From NCBI RefSeq assembly GCF_000799465.1, contig NZ_JUGU01000001.1, positions 1,798,001 through 1,862,000 on the forward strand: a stretch of 64,000 nucleotides of DNA. Reading direction: 5' to 3'. Positions 43,226 to 53,221 of this stretch are shown one piece after another (position 1 is the first letter of the stretch; each line of letters opens with the position of its first letter). This stretch comes from Psychroserpens sp. Hel_I_66 (GTDB lineage Bacteria; Bacteroidota; Bacteroidia; Flavobacteriales; Flavobacteriaceae). The notes under the pieces are model-generated. The model did no database searches, was not told the DNA's origin, and saw nothing but the letters and a program-made list of their open reading frames with translations. A program made the position numbers and the translations under genes.

Positions 43226-44593
43226 ATGACTATTAACATAAAAGCAATGAGTCTAATCAAACCAGTAATAATAGTAATTACGCTCTTAATGATGAGTAAC
43301 TGTACTAATCAAGACATTACACCTCCACCACCAGATGTTGGTTCTGTAGATGAACCTACTGTCGAGACTATTCCTTTTGAAGAACTATTAGATCTCGTGC
43401 AACAACGCACCTTCAATTATTTCTGGGATTTTGCTGAACCTGTAAGTGGTTTGGCAAGAGAAACGTCGCAAGATGCAGCTCTCGGTGGAGATGGGGCAAG
43501 AATTGTAACTACTGGAGGCTCTGGATTTGGAATCGCTTGTTTTCCTGCAGCTGTTGAAAGAGGATGGATCACTAGAGCGGAAGCTGTAGAGAGATTAGAT
43601 AAAATTTTAACCTTTTTGGAAGGTTGCGAAACATACCATGGTGTGTTTTCACACTGGTATTTTGGAGATACAGGAGTAACTAGAGAATTTAGTGCGTTAG
43701 ATGATGGTGCAGATATTGTAGAAACCGCTTTTTTATTACAAGGTCTATTGATCAATAGACAATATTTGTCAGCATCAGACACCGAAGAGGCCCTTTTAAT
43801 AAATCGAATTACAACCATTTATGAAAATATAGAATGGAGCTTCTTTGAAAGAGGTGAAAACGTCATGACCTGGCATTGGTCGCCAGATAATGGATTTGCA
43901 ATAGATTTACAAATACAAGGCTGGAATGAAGCATTAATGGTCTATGTCTTAGCTGCTGGATCGCCAACATTCCCAATTACTAAAGCAACTTATGATAATG
44001 GTTGGGCACGAAACGGTCAAATGATCAACAACAACACTTATGTAGGTACAGTATTACCACTTGGTGTCGATTTTGGTGGTCCACTATTCTACTCACATTA
44101 TTCATTTATAGGTTTAAATCCAACTAACTTGAGTGATCAATATGCCAATTATTTTGAGCAAAATGTAGCGCACTCACTTATCAACTATGAATATTGTAAA
44201 AATAACCCAAACGATTATATTGGTTATGGTGGAGATAGTTGGGGACTAACCGCTAGTAATGATTTCAATGGTTATGCGGTGCATGATCCCTTAAACGATA
44301 TAGGTGTGATCACACCAACCGCAGCACTTTCCTCTTTTCCTTATACACCAGAGCAATCCAAAAAAGCTTTAGAGTATTTCTACTATAATCTTAATGATAG
44401 ACTTTGGGGAGAATATGGGTTTTATGATGCATTTTCAGAAGAATTCAATTGGTTTGACGATGGGTATTTAGCTATAGACCAAGGACCAATTGTAGCTATG
44501 ATTGAAAACTATAGAAGCCAATTGCTTTGGAATTTATTTATGCAGGATCAAGATGTCATCAATGGCTTAAATACTTTAGAATTTACATTTTAA
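43226..44593 (+). CDS. Glucoamylase-family glycoside hydrolase, GH144-like (putative endo-beta-1,2-glucanase), lipoprotein
   Basis: A 455-residue enzyme with a lipobox (LLMMSNC); translation might instead start at the Met at residue 8. The glycoamylase domain (PF10091) is evident: RTFNYFWDFAEPVSGLARE, GGSGFGIACFPAAVERGWI, HGVFSHWYFGDTG, DGADIVETAFLLQGLL, YGGDSWGLTASND and GEYGFYDAFS. In Bacteroidota this family includes GH144 enzymes acting on beta-1,2-glucan, and the adjacent GH3 would remove terminal glucose. The substrate is inferred, not shown. It lies 19 bp after susD. Confidence 0.85.
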   Translation: MTINIKAMSLIKPVIIVITLLMMSNCTNQDITPPPPDVGSVDEPTVETIPFEELLDLVQQRTFNYFWDFAEPVSGLARETSQDAALGGDGARIVTTGGSGFGIACFPAAVERGWITRAEAVERLDKILTFLEGCETYHGVFSHWYFGDTGVTREFSALDDGADIVETAFLLQGLLINRQYLSASDTEEALLINRITTIYENIEWSFFERGENVMTWHWSPDNGFAIDLQIQGWNEALMVYVLAAGSPTFPITKATYDNGWARNGQMINNNTYVGTVLPLGVDFGGPLFYSHYSFIGLNPTNLSDQYANYFEQNVAHSLINYEYCKNNPNDYIGYGGDSWGLTASNDFNGYAVHDPLNDIGVITPTAALSSFPYTPEQSKKALEYFYYNLNDRLWGEYGFYDAFSEEFNWFDDGYLAIDQGPIVAMIENYRSQLLWNLFMQDQDVINGLNTLEFTF

Positions 44594-44597
44594 GTTT

Positions 44598-46847
44598 ATG
44601 AAAAAAATACATTTCTATATCGCCTTAACCATACTGAGCATCACCTTTATTGGGTGGAACAATCTAAATGTCGATACTCTAGAACCTAAAAACGATGATC
44701 TTATCGAAAAAAAGATTGATTCACTACTGGCAATCATGACTATTGAAGAAAAAATAGGTCAAACTGTAATTTATTCAAGTGTAGAAGATGTCACAGGCCC
44801 AATTTTAGACAAGAATTATACAACGTATCTAAAAAACGGACAAATGGGTGCTATCTTCAATGCAACAGGATCGGCATTTACTAGAAAACTTCAAAAAATT
44901 GCTGTTGAAGAAACACGATTGGGTATTCCATTAATTTTTGGATATGACGTGATCCATGGCTATAAAACCATTTTCCCAATACCTATGGGAGAAGCTTCGA
45001 GTTGGGATTTAGAGCTCATGGAGAAAACCGCTAGAATTGCTGCTAAAGAGGCCTCTGCGGAAGGTTTACATTGGACATTTGCTCCAATGGTAGACATTTC
45101 AAGAGATCCAAGATGGGGAAGAATTGCCGAAGGTGCTGGGGAAGACACATACTTAGGAAGCTTGATTGCCAAAGCCAGAGTGAAGGGATTTCAGGGAGAC
45201 GATCTTTCCAATAAACATACCGTGTTGGCTTGTGCTAAGCATTATGCAGCTTATGGCGCAGCGCAGGCAGGTCGTGATTACCACACAGTTGACATATCAT
45301 TAAATACACTTAGGGAAACATATCTACCTCCTTTTAAAGCTGCAGTAGATGCAGATGTTGCAACATTCATGACTTCATTTAACGAGTTGAATGGTGTTCC
45401 TGCCACTGGAAATGAATTTCTACTTAAAGATATATTAAGAGACGAATGGAATTTTAGTGGTTTCGTTGTAACCGATTATACGTCAATCAATGAAATGGTA
45501 CTTCATGGGTATGCAGAGAATCTTCAGCATGCTGGAGAATTAGCGATGAATGCAGGCGTTGATATGGATATGCAAGGTGGAGTTTTTAAAAACCATCTAA
45601 AAACAGCCATTGATGAAGGCAAAGTTGAGATATCCAGATTGGATGAAGCAGTTAGAGATGTCTTAAGATTAAAATTTAAACTTGGTTTATTTGATGACCC
45701 TTATAAATATTGCAATGAAGCTGAAGAAGCTAATATCATTTTACATAAAGATCATCTAGAAACTGCACGAGATGCTGCCCGAAAATCAATCGTTTTATTA
45801 AAAAACGATAACAATATTCTTCCATTAAACAATTCTAAAAAAGTAGCTTTAATTGGGCCCTTGGCAGATGATCAATTTCATATTATAGGTAATTGGGCAG
45901 CCAAAGGAGATAGAGATGGCACTGCTGTAAGCGTTAAAGAGGGTTTTGAGGCTCAAAACAAATCGTTCAAATTTGCAAAAGGCTGTGAAATTGAAGGTGG
46001 TGATACCAAAAGCTTTAAAGAGGCAATAGCTGTAGCCAAAGCTTCAGATGTGGTAGTGATGGTTATGGGAGAAAGTGAACGAATGAGCGGTGAAGCTGCA
46101 AGTAGAAGTAATTTGAAATTACCAGGTTTGCAACAACAGCTCATTTCAGAAATAAAAAAAATTGGCAAACCCATTGTGTTAGTACTCTATAATGGGAGAC
46201 CTTTAAATCTTTCTTATGAAAATGAAACTGTTGACGCGATTGTAGAAGCTTGGTTTCCTGGTACAAGTGGTGGCCATGCGGTTACCGATGTATTGTATGG
46301 AGATTATAATCCATCAGGTAAATTAACAGTGACTTTTCCTAGAAATGTTGGTCAGGTTCCTATTTATTATAACATGAAAAATACGGGAAGACCAGAAGAT
46401 GCTGAGGGTGCGCATTCACGTTATGTCTCAAAATATATTGATGTCGAAAATTCACCATTGTTTCCTTTTGGGTATGGGTTGAGCTATACTTCTTTTAGCT
46501 ACGGAAAACCAGTGCTTTCAAATCAAACCCTATCAAATAATCAACCAATAACAGTAAAAACAACAATCACCAATACTGGAGATAGAAACGGTGAAGAGAT
46601 TGTTCAACTCTATATCAAGGATCGCTTCGGAAGCGTTACACGCCCTACAAAAGAGCTAAAAAACTTTAAAAAAATAACATTAAAAAAAGGTGAATCCCAA
46701 ACCGTTGAGTTTATCATTTCTGCGGAAAATCTAAAGTTTTACAACAATAATTTAGAATTCAAAAATGAACCTGGTGACTACGATTTGTTTGTGGCAGGTA
46801 GCTCAAACCATGAGTTCACCAATAGTTTTACACTTATAAATAATTAA
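44598..46847 (+). CDS. bglX: Glycoside hydrolase family 3 beta-glucosidase
   Basis: A 749-residue GH3 enzyme with a signal peptide (about 1-22). The N-terminal barrel has GYDVIHGYKTIFPIPM, GRIAEGAGEDTYLG, KHYAAYGAAQAGRDY and the catalytic Asp in VVTDY (about residue 293). Then come the second alpha/beta domain (AARKSIVLLKNDNNILPL, MGESERMSGEAASRS, LYNGRPL) and a C-terminal fibronectin-III-like domain ending NEPGDYDLFVAGSS. It removes terminal beta-linked glucose from oligosaccharides. It starts 5 bp after the GH144-like gene. Confidence 0.93.
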   Translation: MKKIHFYIALTILSITFIGWNNLNVDTLEPKNDDLIEKKIDSLLAIMTIEEKIGQTVIYSSVEDVTGPILDKNYTTYLKNGQMGAIFNATGSAFTRKLQKIAVEETRLGIPLIFGYDVIHGYKTIFPIPMGEASSWDLELMEKTARIAAKEASAEGLHWTFAPMVDISRDPRWGRIAEGAGEDTYLGSLIAKARVKGFQGDDLSNKHTVLACAKHYAAYGAAQAGRDYHTVDISLNTLRETYLPPFKAAVDADVATFMTSFNELNGVPATGNEFLLKDILRDEWNFSGFVVTDYTSINEMVLHGYAENLQHAGELAMNAGVDMDMQGGVFKNHLKTAIDEGKVEISRLDEAVRDVLRLKFKLGLFDDPYKYCNEAEEANIILHKDHLETARDAARKSIVLLKNDNNILPLNNSKKVALIGPLADDQFHIIGNWAAKGDRDGTAVSVKEGFEAQNKSFKFAKGCEIEGGDTKSFKEAIAVAKASDVVVMVMGESERMSGEAASRSNLKLPGLQQQLISEIKKIGKPIVLVLYNGRPLNLSYENETVDAIVEAWFPGTSGGHAVTDVLYGDYNPSGKLTVTFPRNVGQVPIYYNMKNTGRPEDAEGAHSRYVSKYIDVENSPLFPFGYGLSYTSFSYGKPVLSNQTLSNNQPITVKTTITNTGDRNGEEIVQLYIKDRFGSVTRPTKELKNFKKITLKKGESQTVEFIISAENLKFYNNNLEFKNEPGDYDLFVAGSSNHEFTNSFTLINN

Positions 46848-46865
46848 TCTTTAAAAATTTACAAC

Positions 46866-48077
46866 ATGAAAAAATCTTTACTTTTTATTTTTAGCATTAT
46901 GGCTTATATAGGTTATGCACAATGTACAGATCCTGTAATAACAGACTTCGAATGCTCTCAACCTTCTCATCCAATTACTGGTGCATTGGTTACGGTACCA
47001 AATACGGTTTCTGGAGGCATAAATACCAGCCCTAACATTGGGGAATATACAGATAATGGCAACGACGGTTTTGATGCGCTGGTTGTTGATTACGGAGCGC
47101 CAATAGACTTATCTACAAATAATCAATTGAAGGTTAAATTCTACTCTACAACTTCAGTACAGATTTTAGCTAAACTGGAAGGTGGTAGTAATCCAGAAAT
47201 TTTTTCAGATTTTAGCGCTGTAAATACATGGCAAGAATTTACGTTTGATTTCAGTGCTTTTGCAGGACAAGGCAATAACAAAGTTGTACTCTTTTTTAAT
47301 CCTAATGTTATCACAGGTACAGCAGATGTTTATTATATAGACGACTTCTTATTCGATTCACTAGCTACTCCTCCTTGTGAACAACCAGTTATAACAAACT
47401 TTGAATGTTCTGCACCATCAAATACTATTATTGGAGCGTTGGTAAACATACCCAACCCAGTATCTGGAGGAATTAACACAAGTGCAAATGTTGGACAATA
47501 TACAGATGATGGTACAGCTGGTTTTGACGCATTGGTAGTAGATTATGGCATGCCAATAGATTTATCTTCAAACAATATTTTAAAGCTGAAATTCTATTCG
47601 CCAACATCTGTACAAATCCTAGCCAAATTGGAAGGTGGCAGTAATCCAGAAATCTATTCAGATTTTAGTGCAGTTAATACTTGGGAGGAATTCACTTTTG
47701 ACTTTAGTGCATTTGCGGGACAAGGCAATACAAAAGTTGTATTATTTGTAAACCCAACTGTTACTTCAGGAACACCTTCTGACATATATTATATAGATGA
47801 CTTATTGTTTGATACGACTCTGTCCCTCAACAATGTGTCTTTAAATAACAATACAGTAAAGGTATATCCAAATCCAGCAAGAGAGATTTTAAACATCTTT
47901 TCTTCAGAAAATATTGAAAACTATAAGATTTTCGATATTCTAGGAAAAAATGTCGCTTCAACTAGTACAGAAATGATATCTAATGAAATTTCAATTAGTC
48001 ATTTAAAAGATGGTATCTATTTTATTAGACTCAATACTGCCACCTCTAGCTCGGTAATTAAGTTTATTAAAAAATAA
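46866..48077 (+). CDS. T9SS-secreted protein with two tandem carbohydrate-binding-like domains
   Basis: A 403-residue protein: signal peptide (about 1-18), two about 150-residue repeats (about 19-165 and 170-318) each containing CxxPVITxFECS, GGINTSxNxGxYTDxG, LAKLEGGSNPEI, TFDFSAFAGQGN and YYIDDxLFD, then a Por/T9SS sorting domain (about 325-403, VKVYPNPAREILNI). The beta-sandwich-like repeats suggest glycan binding. It is related to the next gene, which has four copies. Catalysis is not suggested by any motif. Confidence 0.82.
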   Translation: MKKSLLFIFSIMAYIGYAQCTDPVITDFECSQPSHPITGALVTVPNTVSGGINTSPNIGEYTDNGNDGFDALVVDYGAPIDLSTNNQLKVKFYSTTSVQILAKLEGGSNPEIFSDFSAVNTWQEFTFDFSAFAGQGNNKVVLFFNPNVITGTADVYYIDDFLFDSLATPPCEQPVITNFECSAPSNTIIGALVNIPNPVSGGINTSANVGQYTDDGTAGFDALVVDYGMPIDLSSNNILKLKFYSPTSVQILAKLEGGSNPEIYSDFSAVNTWEEFTFDFSAFAGQGNTKVVLFVNPTVTSGTPSDIYYIDDLLFDTTLSLNNVSLNNNTVKVYPNPAREILNIFSSENIENYKIFDILGKNVASTSTEMISNEISISHLKDGIYFIRLNTATSSSVIKFIKK

Positions 48078-48096
48078 CAATTAAAATATTTTAATA

Positions 48097-50109
48097 ATGA
48101 AAACATCACTAATCAGAGTATCTTTTTTAATAATGGTTTTTAGTCTTTTTTACACTTGTGAAAGAGAATTAACAAACTATGAGTTAATTAATTATGAGCG
48201 ATGCGAATTAGAGAATGTCACTGTAAATCCTTTTATAGTTACAGATTTTGAATGTCAATCAAATATTGAGATCAGTGATGTTTCCGTTATTAGAAACCCA
48301 AGTGAAACTGGTATAAATACGTCTAGATTTGTTGGGGAATATATTGATGGCGCAAGTGCTAACGATGCATTGACAATAAATTTTGATGGTGGTCTAGATT
48401 TATCAACAAATGCTTTATTTAAATTTAAAGTAAAAACTACTACAACAGGTACTTTAAGAGTAGAATTAATTGGAGGATCTAATGGCACACTTAACTTCAA
48501 TATTATTATAGATGGTGATGAGTTTTGGAATGAATATGAATTAGATCTCATAGATCTACAAGATGAAACGTTTACCCAATTCAATTTAATTTTCAATAAC
48601 GGAATTGAAAATAGCGGTACTGATATTTATTTAGTTGATGATATTAAATTTGACCCAACAATTGATCCTTGTGAGGATGTGGTTACAGATTTATCGATTA
48701 TCAACGATTTTGATTGCCAGCAAAACTTTTTTCTTGGTGAAGATCCTACTCAAACAAGCGTTCAATTAATTGAAAATCCATTTATTTCAGGAATAAACCT
48801 TAGTGAAAATGTTGGGGAATATATAGATAATGGTACAGAACCTTTTGATAATCTTATTATCAATTTTGAAAATCCTATTGATCTTGCTGAAAATCCTCTT
48901 TTTAAAATAAAGGTATACGCTACAACAACAGGACCTCTTTTGGTTAAATTAGAGGGTGGAACAACTCCAATTGAAATTACTAAGCCAATAACAATGCTCA
49001 ACCAATGGGTTGAATATACGTTCAATTTTAATGAAGCTTTAGACGCTGGAAATGACAAATTGGTATTGTTCTTTAACGCTGGTGGTACAACAGGTACAAC
49101 AGCAGACACATATTTGATTGATGATTTAAGATTTGAAGAATTTATAGACCCTTGTCTTGGTATTACTGAAGATTTATCTATCATTTCAGATTTTGAGTGT
49201 CAACAAAATTATACGCTTGGGTTAGATCCTACGCTGATTTCCGTAGTAGAAAATATAGATCCTAGCGGAATTAATACAAGTGATTTTATTGGTGAATATA
49301 TTGATGACGGTACGCAACCATTTGATAATTTGCTAATTGATTATGGAATGCCAATTGATCTATCTGAAAACTCATTATTTAAAATTAAAATCTATAGTTC
49401 AGCACCAATTCCTGTTTTGGCTAAGTTAGAGGGTGGAACCACTCCACTTGAAATAACCAACAATGTTACTACTGTAAACGAATGGGTTGAACTGAGTTTT
49501 GATTTTTCACCTGTTATAGGAGAAGGTAATGATAAATTGATTTTATTCTTTAATGCTGGTCAAGATACAGGTACTTTAACAGATGTATATTACATTGATG
49601 ATCTTCGTTTTGATTCTAATCCATGTTCTCAAATTGTTGAAGATTGCGATGGTGTTACGCCAAACCTGAGCATAATCAATGACTTTGATTGTCAGCAAAA
49701 TTATAATTTCTCTAATCCAGACGCTGCTCCTGTAGTTCAAAATCCTAATGTTAGCTGTGAGAACCGCAGTTCTAATGTTGGTGAATATAGTGATAACGGG
49801 AATGATCCTTTTGATTTTCTTTTGGTAAACTTTGGAGCACCGATAGATCTTTCTGTAAATAACCAGCTTAAAATAAAAGTGCTATCTACTATGGCAGTTC
49901 CTTTATTGGCAAAACTAGAAGGAGGTGCAGCTGTTGAAATTTTCGCAGACATTACAGTTGTTAATGAGTGGGCGGAATATACTTTCGACTTTAGTGAAGC
50001 ACAGGGTAATGGCAACACGACTTTAGTTCTATTTTTCAATGCAGGAAATATTGACGGTACTCCAGCAGATATCTATTATGTTGATGATATAAGATTCGAA
50101 GCACCTTAA
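48097..50109 (+). CDS. Surface lipoprotein with four tandem carbohydrate-binding-like domains (putative SGBP)
   Basis: A 670-residue lipoprotein with lipobox LFYTC (about residue 20). Four repeats (about 45-195, 195-350, 350-510, 515-670) carry xIxDFxCQ, INTSxxxGEYID, LLxKLEGGTTP, EYTFNF and DVYYIDDLRFD, the same unit found twice in the preceding protein. There is no T9SS domain, so it is probably anchored in the outer membrane and binds the glycan before cleavage. The inter-repeat Cys residues may pair. It starts 20 bp after its neighbour. Confidence 0.8.
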   Translation: MKTSLIRVSFLIMVFSLFYTCERELTNYELINYERCELENVTVNPFIVTDFECQSNIEISDVSVIRNPSETGINTSRFVGEYIDGASANDALTINFDGGLDLSTNALFKFKVKTTTTGTLRVELIGGSNGTLNFNIIIDGDEFWNEYELDLIDLQDETFTQFNLIFNNGIENSGTDIYLVDDIKFDPTIDPCEDVVTDLSIINDFDCQQNFFLGEDPTQTSVQLIENPFISGINLSENVGEYIDNGTEPFDNLIINFENPIDLAENPLFKIKVYATTTGPLLVKLEGGTTPIEITKPITMLNQWVEYTFNFNEALDAGNDKLVLFFNAGGTTGTTADTYLIDDLRFEEFIDPCLGITEDLSIISDFECQQNYTLGLDPTLISVVENIDPSGINTSDFIGEYIDDGTQPFDNLLIDYGMPIDLSENSLFKIKIYSSAPIPVLAKLEGGTTPLEITNNVTTVNEWVELSFDFSPVIGEGNDKLILFFNAGQDTGTLTDVYYIDDLRFDSNPCSQIVEDCDGVTPNLSIINDFDCQQNYNFSNPDAAPVVQNPNVSCENRSSNVGEYSDNGNDPFDFLLVNFGAPIDLSVNNQLKIKVLSTMAVPLLAKLEGGAAVEIFADITVVNEWAEYTFDFSEAQGNGNTTLVLFFNAGNIDGTPADIYYVDDIRFEAP

Positions 50110-50261
50110 TAATATAAAAATGTGTTTAAGTATAAAGCTGAAGCAATATTGTCTATAAAATTCATGCTTTATTAATCTAAATCATTAAAAAAACTCCAGA
50201 TCCGTATTGCTTATGATGAGCACTTAACGATACATTTTATATTAATTTAATTCAAAATATT

Positions 50262-52304
50262 ATGAAGACATCTTTATTTCTCAAAGCCATAACTATATTG
50301 TTTTTTCAGTTTTATTTTTATGATACATCTGCTCAAATAACAACAGATCAACTTTTAGAAAACACCTATAAATTATATGATTACCAAAGGCAATACAATG
50401 GTGTTTATCGTGACTCAAAAATAATCAACGGGACAGATTATCATCCAAGTTCAGCAGCAAATACAGGAGTCGGTTTGATTTCTTTATGTATAGCAGAAGA
50501 AGCTGGTTATATTAATTTTGGAAGAGATTTAGCTGCTCAAACATTACGAACAATGTTAGGCTATACTGCTGGGTTTAATCCTGATAGAAACAGCAAAGGG
50601 TTTTATAGACATTTCCTAGAAATAGATAATGGACAACAGGCTTGGAATTCAGAATATAGTACTATCGATACTGCATTATTAGCTGCAGGTGCCCTATTTG
50701 CTAAAAAATATTTTAATGATGCTGAAATTTCTGCACTGGCAGATGAGTTATTTTTATCTGTAGAATGGTCTGCAGCAATAAGCAATCCCTCTACAGGTGC
50801 TATATGGAGAGAGCTCCAGCCTAATGGAGCTGGCCAAGGTACAAGTGCATTACCATTTAATGAATATATAATCGTTGCCTATTTTGCAATGAAATCTGAA
50901 GGTAATTCGGGAGGTGTAGGCACTTCAGCCTGGAATGTTTGGCAACAACTAAATAATTTTGCGAATGCAAATTATTGGGGCTATGATCTTTTAGCCGATA
51001 GTAACAATGTAAATGCATTTCAATCTGACTTTACCGTTCAATTTCCTTATTACCTTATGTTTTGGGCTCATAACAGCACCTTATATAAAACGTATATGTC
51101 TAATATGGCATCTGCAGATAAGTTTTATTATGGCCAAATAGCTGGAATGTATCCAAACTTGAATGCTTATGAATGGGGATTGGGAGCAGGAAATTCTCCA
51201 GCAACATTTAATGGTAATTTTTACACGCCATATGGTTACAATGCAGATCATATTAATAATCACCCAGCACGCATTGTGTCGCCTCATATAGTGGCTGGTT
51301 ACATTCCTATACAGGCAAGTGCAAGAAATGACCTTCAACAAATGATGAATGGAACAAAGGGTATCTATACTTTAGGAACTGGAGAAAAATTGCTATGGAG
51401 ATACAGTCTGGATGAGGTAAACTGGAATTCAGATCAAATTCAAGGCATTGATTATTCAACAATGCTCTATGGTCTGGCTGCAAATAAGTTTGGGACCAAC
51501 TTTTTTACAACGAACAATAATTACGATTTCCCGACACCAAATTTTAGTAGTACTAATTCCTGCGTCACAGGTGTTCAGGCCTATTATGGACCTGTTTTAG
51601 GAACTACGGGTTCTTATAATGGCTCTTCATCAACCAGGGACAAGCCATTTGACAGTAATAATAACACCTTTTTTGATGGTCCAAATGGAAATAACCAATG
51701 GGTTGGCATGGATTTATTAAGCAATCAAAACATCACATGTATTCGATTTAGACCACGTAATAATTTTGGGTACAGAATGCGTGGTGGTAAATTTCAAATA
51801 AGCAATAATGCTAATTTTAGTAATCCAACGACAATCTATACGATTCCCTCGAATGCTAATTTAAATTTTCAGAATTACTTTATTTCTACTGGAAGCACAA
51901 ACGGAGTTTCTGCAAGATATATACGTTACCTTTCTCCAAATAACGGTTGGGGAAACATAGCTGAAATGAGGGTTTATAGATCTTCGGAAACAAATAGGAA
52001 CTCAAATATCAAATTAGAAGACCAACCAAAGGTTGTTAATCATATTGACAATTTAACGTTAAGCCCTAATCCAGCCTCTAAGGAGATTCAATTGGATTTC
52101 TATCTTGAAAATGAGAGCGATATAGAATATCGAATTTATAATACAATGGGTAGAGAAATCCAATCTCTTTCAAAAAATCACATTGAAACTGGAGAAATTA
52201 ACCAAAAATTAAATATTGAAAATTTAGCTGAAGGCATTTACTTTATTCATTTAAAAACCAAGAATAAAGTTTTGATTAAGAGATTTATTGTAGCTAAAGA
52301 ATAG
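50262..52304 (+). CDS. T9SS-secreted glucoamylase-like glycoside hydrolase with discoidin domain
   Basis: A 680-residue enzyme-like protein. After a signal peptide (about 1-24) comes a helical (alpha/alpha) toroid region (about 30-430), with NTGVGLISLCIAEEAGYI, GFYRHFLEIDNG, EYSTIDTALLAAGALFA, LPFNEYIIVAYFAM and HPARIVSPHIVAGYI. It resembles GH144-like enzymes without being a clear copy. A discoidin/F5-8-type domain (about 440-585, DSNNNTFFDGPNGNNQWVGMDL) and a T9SS sorting domain (about 600-680, LSPNPASKEIQLDF) follow. It is probably the extracellular first cut of the glycan, ahead of the periplasmic lipoprotein enzyme. Confidence 0.78.
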   Translation: MKTSLFLKAITILFFQFYFYDTSAQITTDQLLENTYKLYDYQRQYNGVYRDSKIINGTDYHPSSAANTGVGLISLCIAEEAGYINFGRDLAAQTLRTMLGYTAGFNPDRNSKGFYRHFLEIDNGQQAWNSEYSTIDTALLAAGALFAKKYFNDAEISALADELFLSVEWSAAISNPSTGAIWRELQPNGAGQGTSALPFNEYIIVAYFAMKSEGNSGGVGTSAWNVWQQLNNFANANYWGYDLLADSNNVNAFQSDFTVQFPYYLMFWAHNSTLYKTYMSNMASADKFYYGQIAGMYPNLNAYEWGLGAGNSPATFNGNFYTPYGYNADHINNHPARIVSPHIVAGYIPIQASARNDLQQMMNGTKGIYTLGTGEKLLWRYSLDEVNWNSDQIQGIDYSTMLYGLAANKFGTNFFTTNNNYDFPTPNFSSTNSCVTGVQAYYGPVLGTTGSYNGSSSTRDKPFDSNNNTFFDGPNGNNQWVGMDLLSNQNITCIRFRPRNNFGYRMRGGKFQISNNANFSNPTTIYTIPSNANLNFQNYFISTGSTNGVSARYIRYLSPNNGWGNIAEMRVYRSSETNRNSNIKLEDQPKVVNHIDNLTLSPNPASKEIQLDFYLENESDIEYRIYNTMGREIQSLSKNHIETGEINQKLNIENLAEGIYFIHLKTKNKVLIKRFIVAKE

Positions 52305-52326
52305 TATAATTACTCACATTGAAACG

Positions 52327-52364
52327 AAAAACCCTTTAAAATCGATTGATTTTAAAGGGTTTTT
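52327..52364 (+). terminator. Strong terminator at the end of the polysaccharide locus
   Basis: AAAAACCCTTTAAAATC (52327-52343), loop GATT, GATTTTAAAGGGTTTTT (52348-52364): a perfect 17-bp stem with flanking A and T runs. It ends the PUL transcript and can also serve the convergent gene at 52459-52866. Confidence 0.88.
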
Positions 52365-52458
52365 ATATTGTTAATTTCAGTTTAGCTTTTTATTAGATGC
52401 AACTAACTGGCCTCTACTCTATTTTTCAGAAAATAAAATTTCTGAAATTTAAACAATT

Positions 52459-52866
52459 CTAGTTCATATATTTTTCAGTCCAGTCGCGATACATCCCATA
52501 CTGAACTTCATTTAAAACAGCTTTGAGAGATTTATCTTCTTCCGCATAAAGACTTTTGCTATCGATGTCAACGTTTGGATTATTTAACTTCCAATCACTT
52601 AAAACCGATTTAATACTTCTGTTATAACGCTCTTTTTGATTTTCAGTCATTTCTAAATCCTTGAACATTTTCTGTACTCTATCATCAGATTCAGTCGATT
52701 CTTCATATCGATTTGATTGAGTGCTGTAATTGTTATCAGCACTAACATTCGATTGGTTTGGCAAATTCTCAAATCTTAACTGTCTTTTGCTATTCGACAT
52801 TTTATAAATTACTGCTGTCCCTAAAAGAACCGCAGATATAGATAACACTTTATTTAAAAAACCCAT
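52459..52866 (-). CDS. Small membrane-anchored helical protein of unknown function
   Basis: A 135-residue protein starting at the ATG at 52866 (MGFLNKVLSISAVLLGTAVIYKM), which places a signal-anchor at the very N-terminus; the longer frame from 52893 adds nine residues without support. The remainder is polar and helical (MFKDLEMTENQKERYNRSIKSVLSDWKLNNPNVD). The pattern resembles small periplasmic stress-response-type proteins but no family is recognised. It is convergent with the PUL. Confidence 0.7.
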   Translation of the reverse strand: MGFLNKVLSISAVLLGTAVIYKMSNSKRQLRFENLPNQSNVSADNNYSTQSNRYEESTESDDRVQKMFKDLEMTENQKERYNRSIKSVLSDWKLNNPNVDIDSKSLYAEEDKSLKAVLNEVQYGMYRDWTEKYMN

Positions 52867-53130
52867 AATTGTATTTATTTTTAGATTAAGCATAAAATTA
52901 AGTCTAGTATTTCCAAGTCATAAACGGTAAAAGAAATAATATTAACTCAAATGATAACTGCGGAATTAATCTTAAGTGTTATAGATAACTCATGCGCTTA
53001 GCAACTTTTTAAAATTATTAAATATATCATCAATATTTTCTTATTAATAATTAGCGTCGATAACTGCAAGAAAACCATTAAATTTTACATTTTATAATAT
53101 ACTGAAAATCAATTATTTGAAGATTATAAT

Positions 53131-53160
53131 TGCATTTCGTCGAATTTATTTGCATTTCGT
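53131..53160. promoter_or_regulatory. Two exact TGCATTTCGT repeats, 20 bp apart
   Basis: TGCATTTCGT occurs at 53131-53140 and 53151-53160, two helical turns apart, overlapping the -33 region of the promoter for the 2009-residue surface protein. The position fits an activator or repressor site. The binding protein is unknown. Confidence 0.6.
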
Positions 53161-53180
53161 GGATATTGTAATTAGATTTG
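53149..53180 (+). promoter_or_regulatory. Promoter of the large T9SS surface protein gene
   Basis: TTTG at 53149-53152 and TAGATTTG at 53173-53180 match the Bacteroidota -33 (TTTG) and -7 (TAnnTTTG) elements with a 20-bp spacer. Transcription would begin near 53187, about 35 bases before the ATG at 53222. Confidence 0.7.
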
Positions 53181-53221
53181 TACCGTTAATTTATTAGTCC
53201 CAAATTAAAACTTAACCGCTT

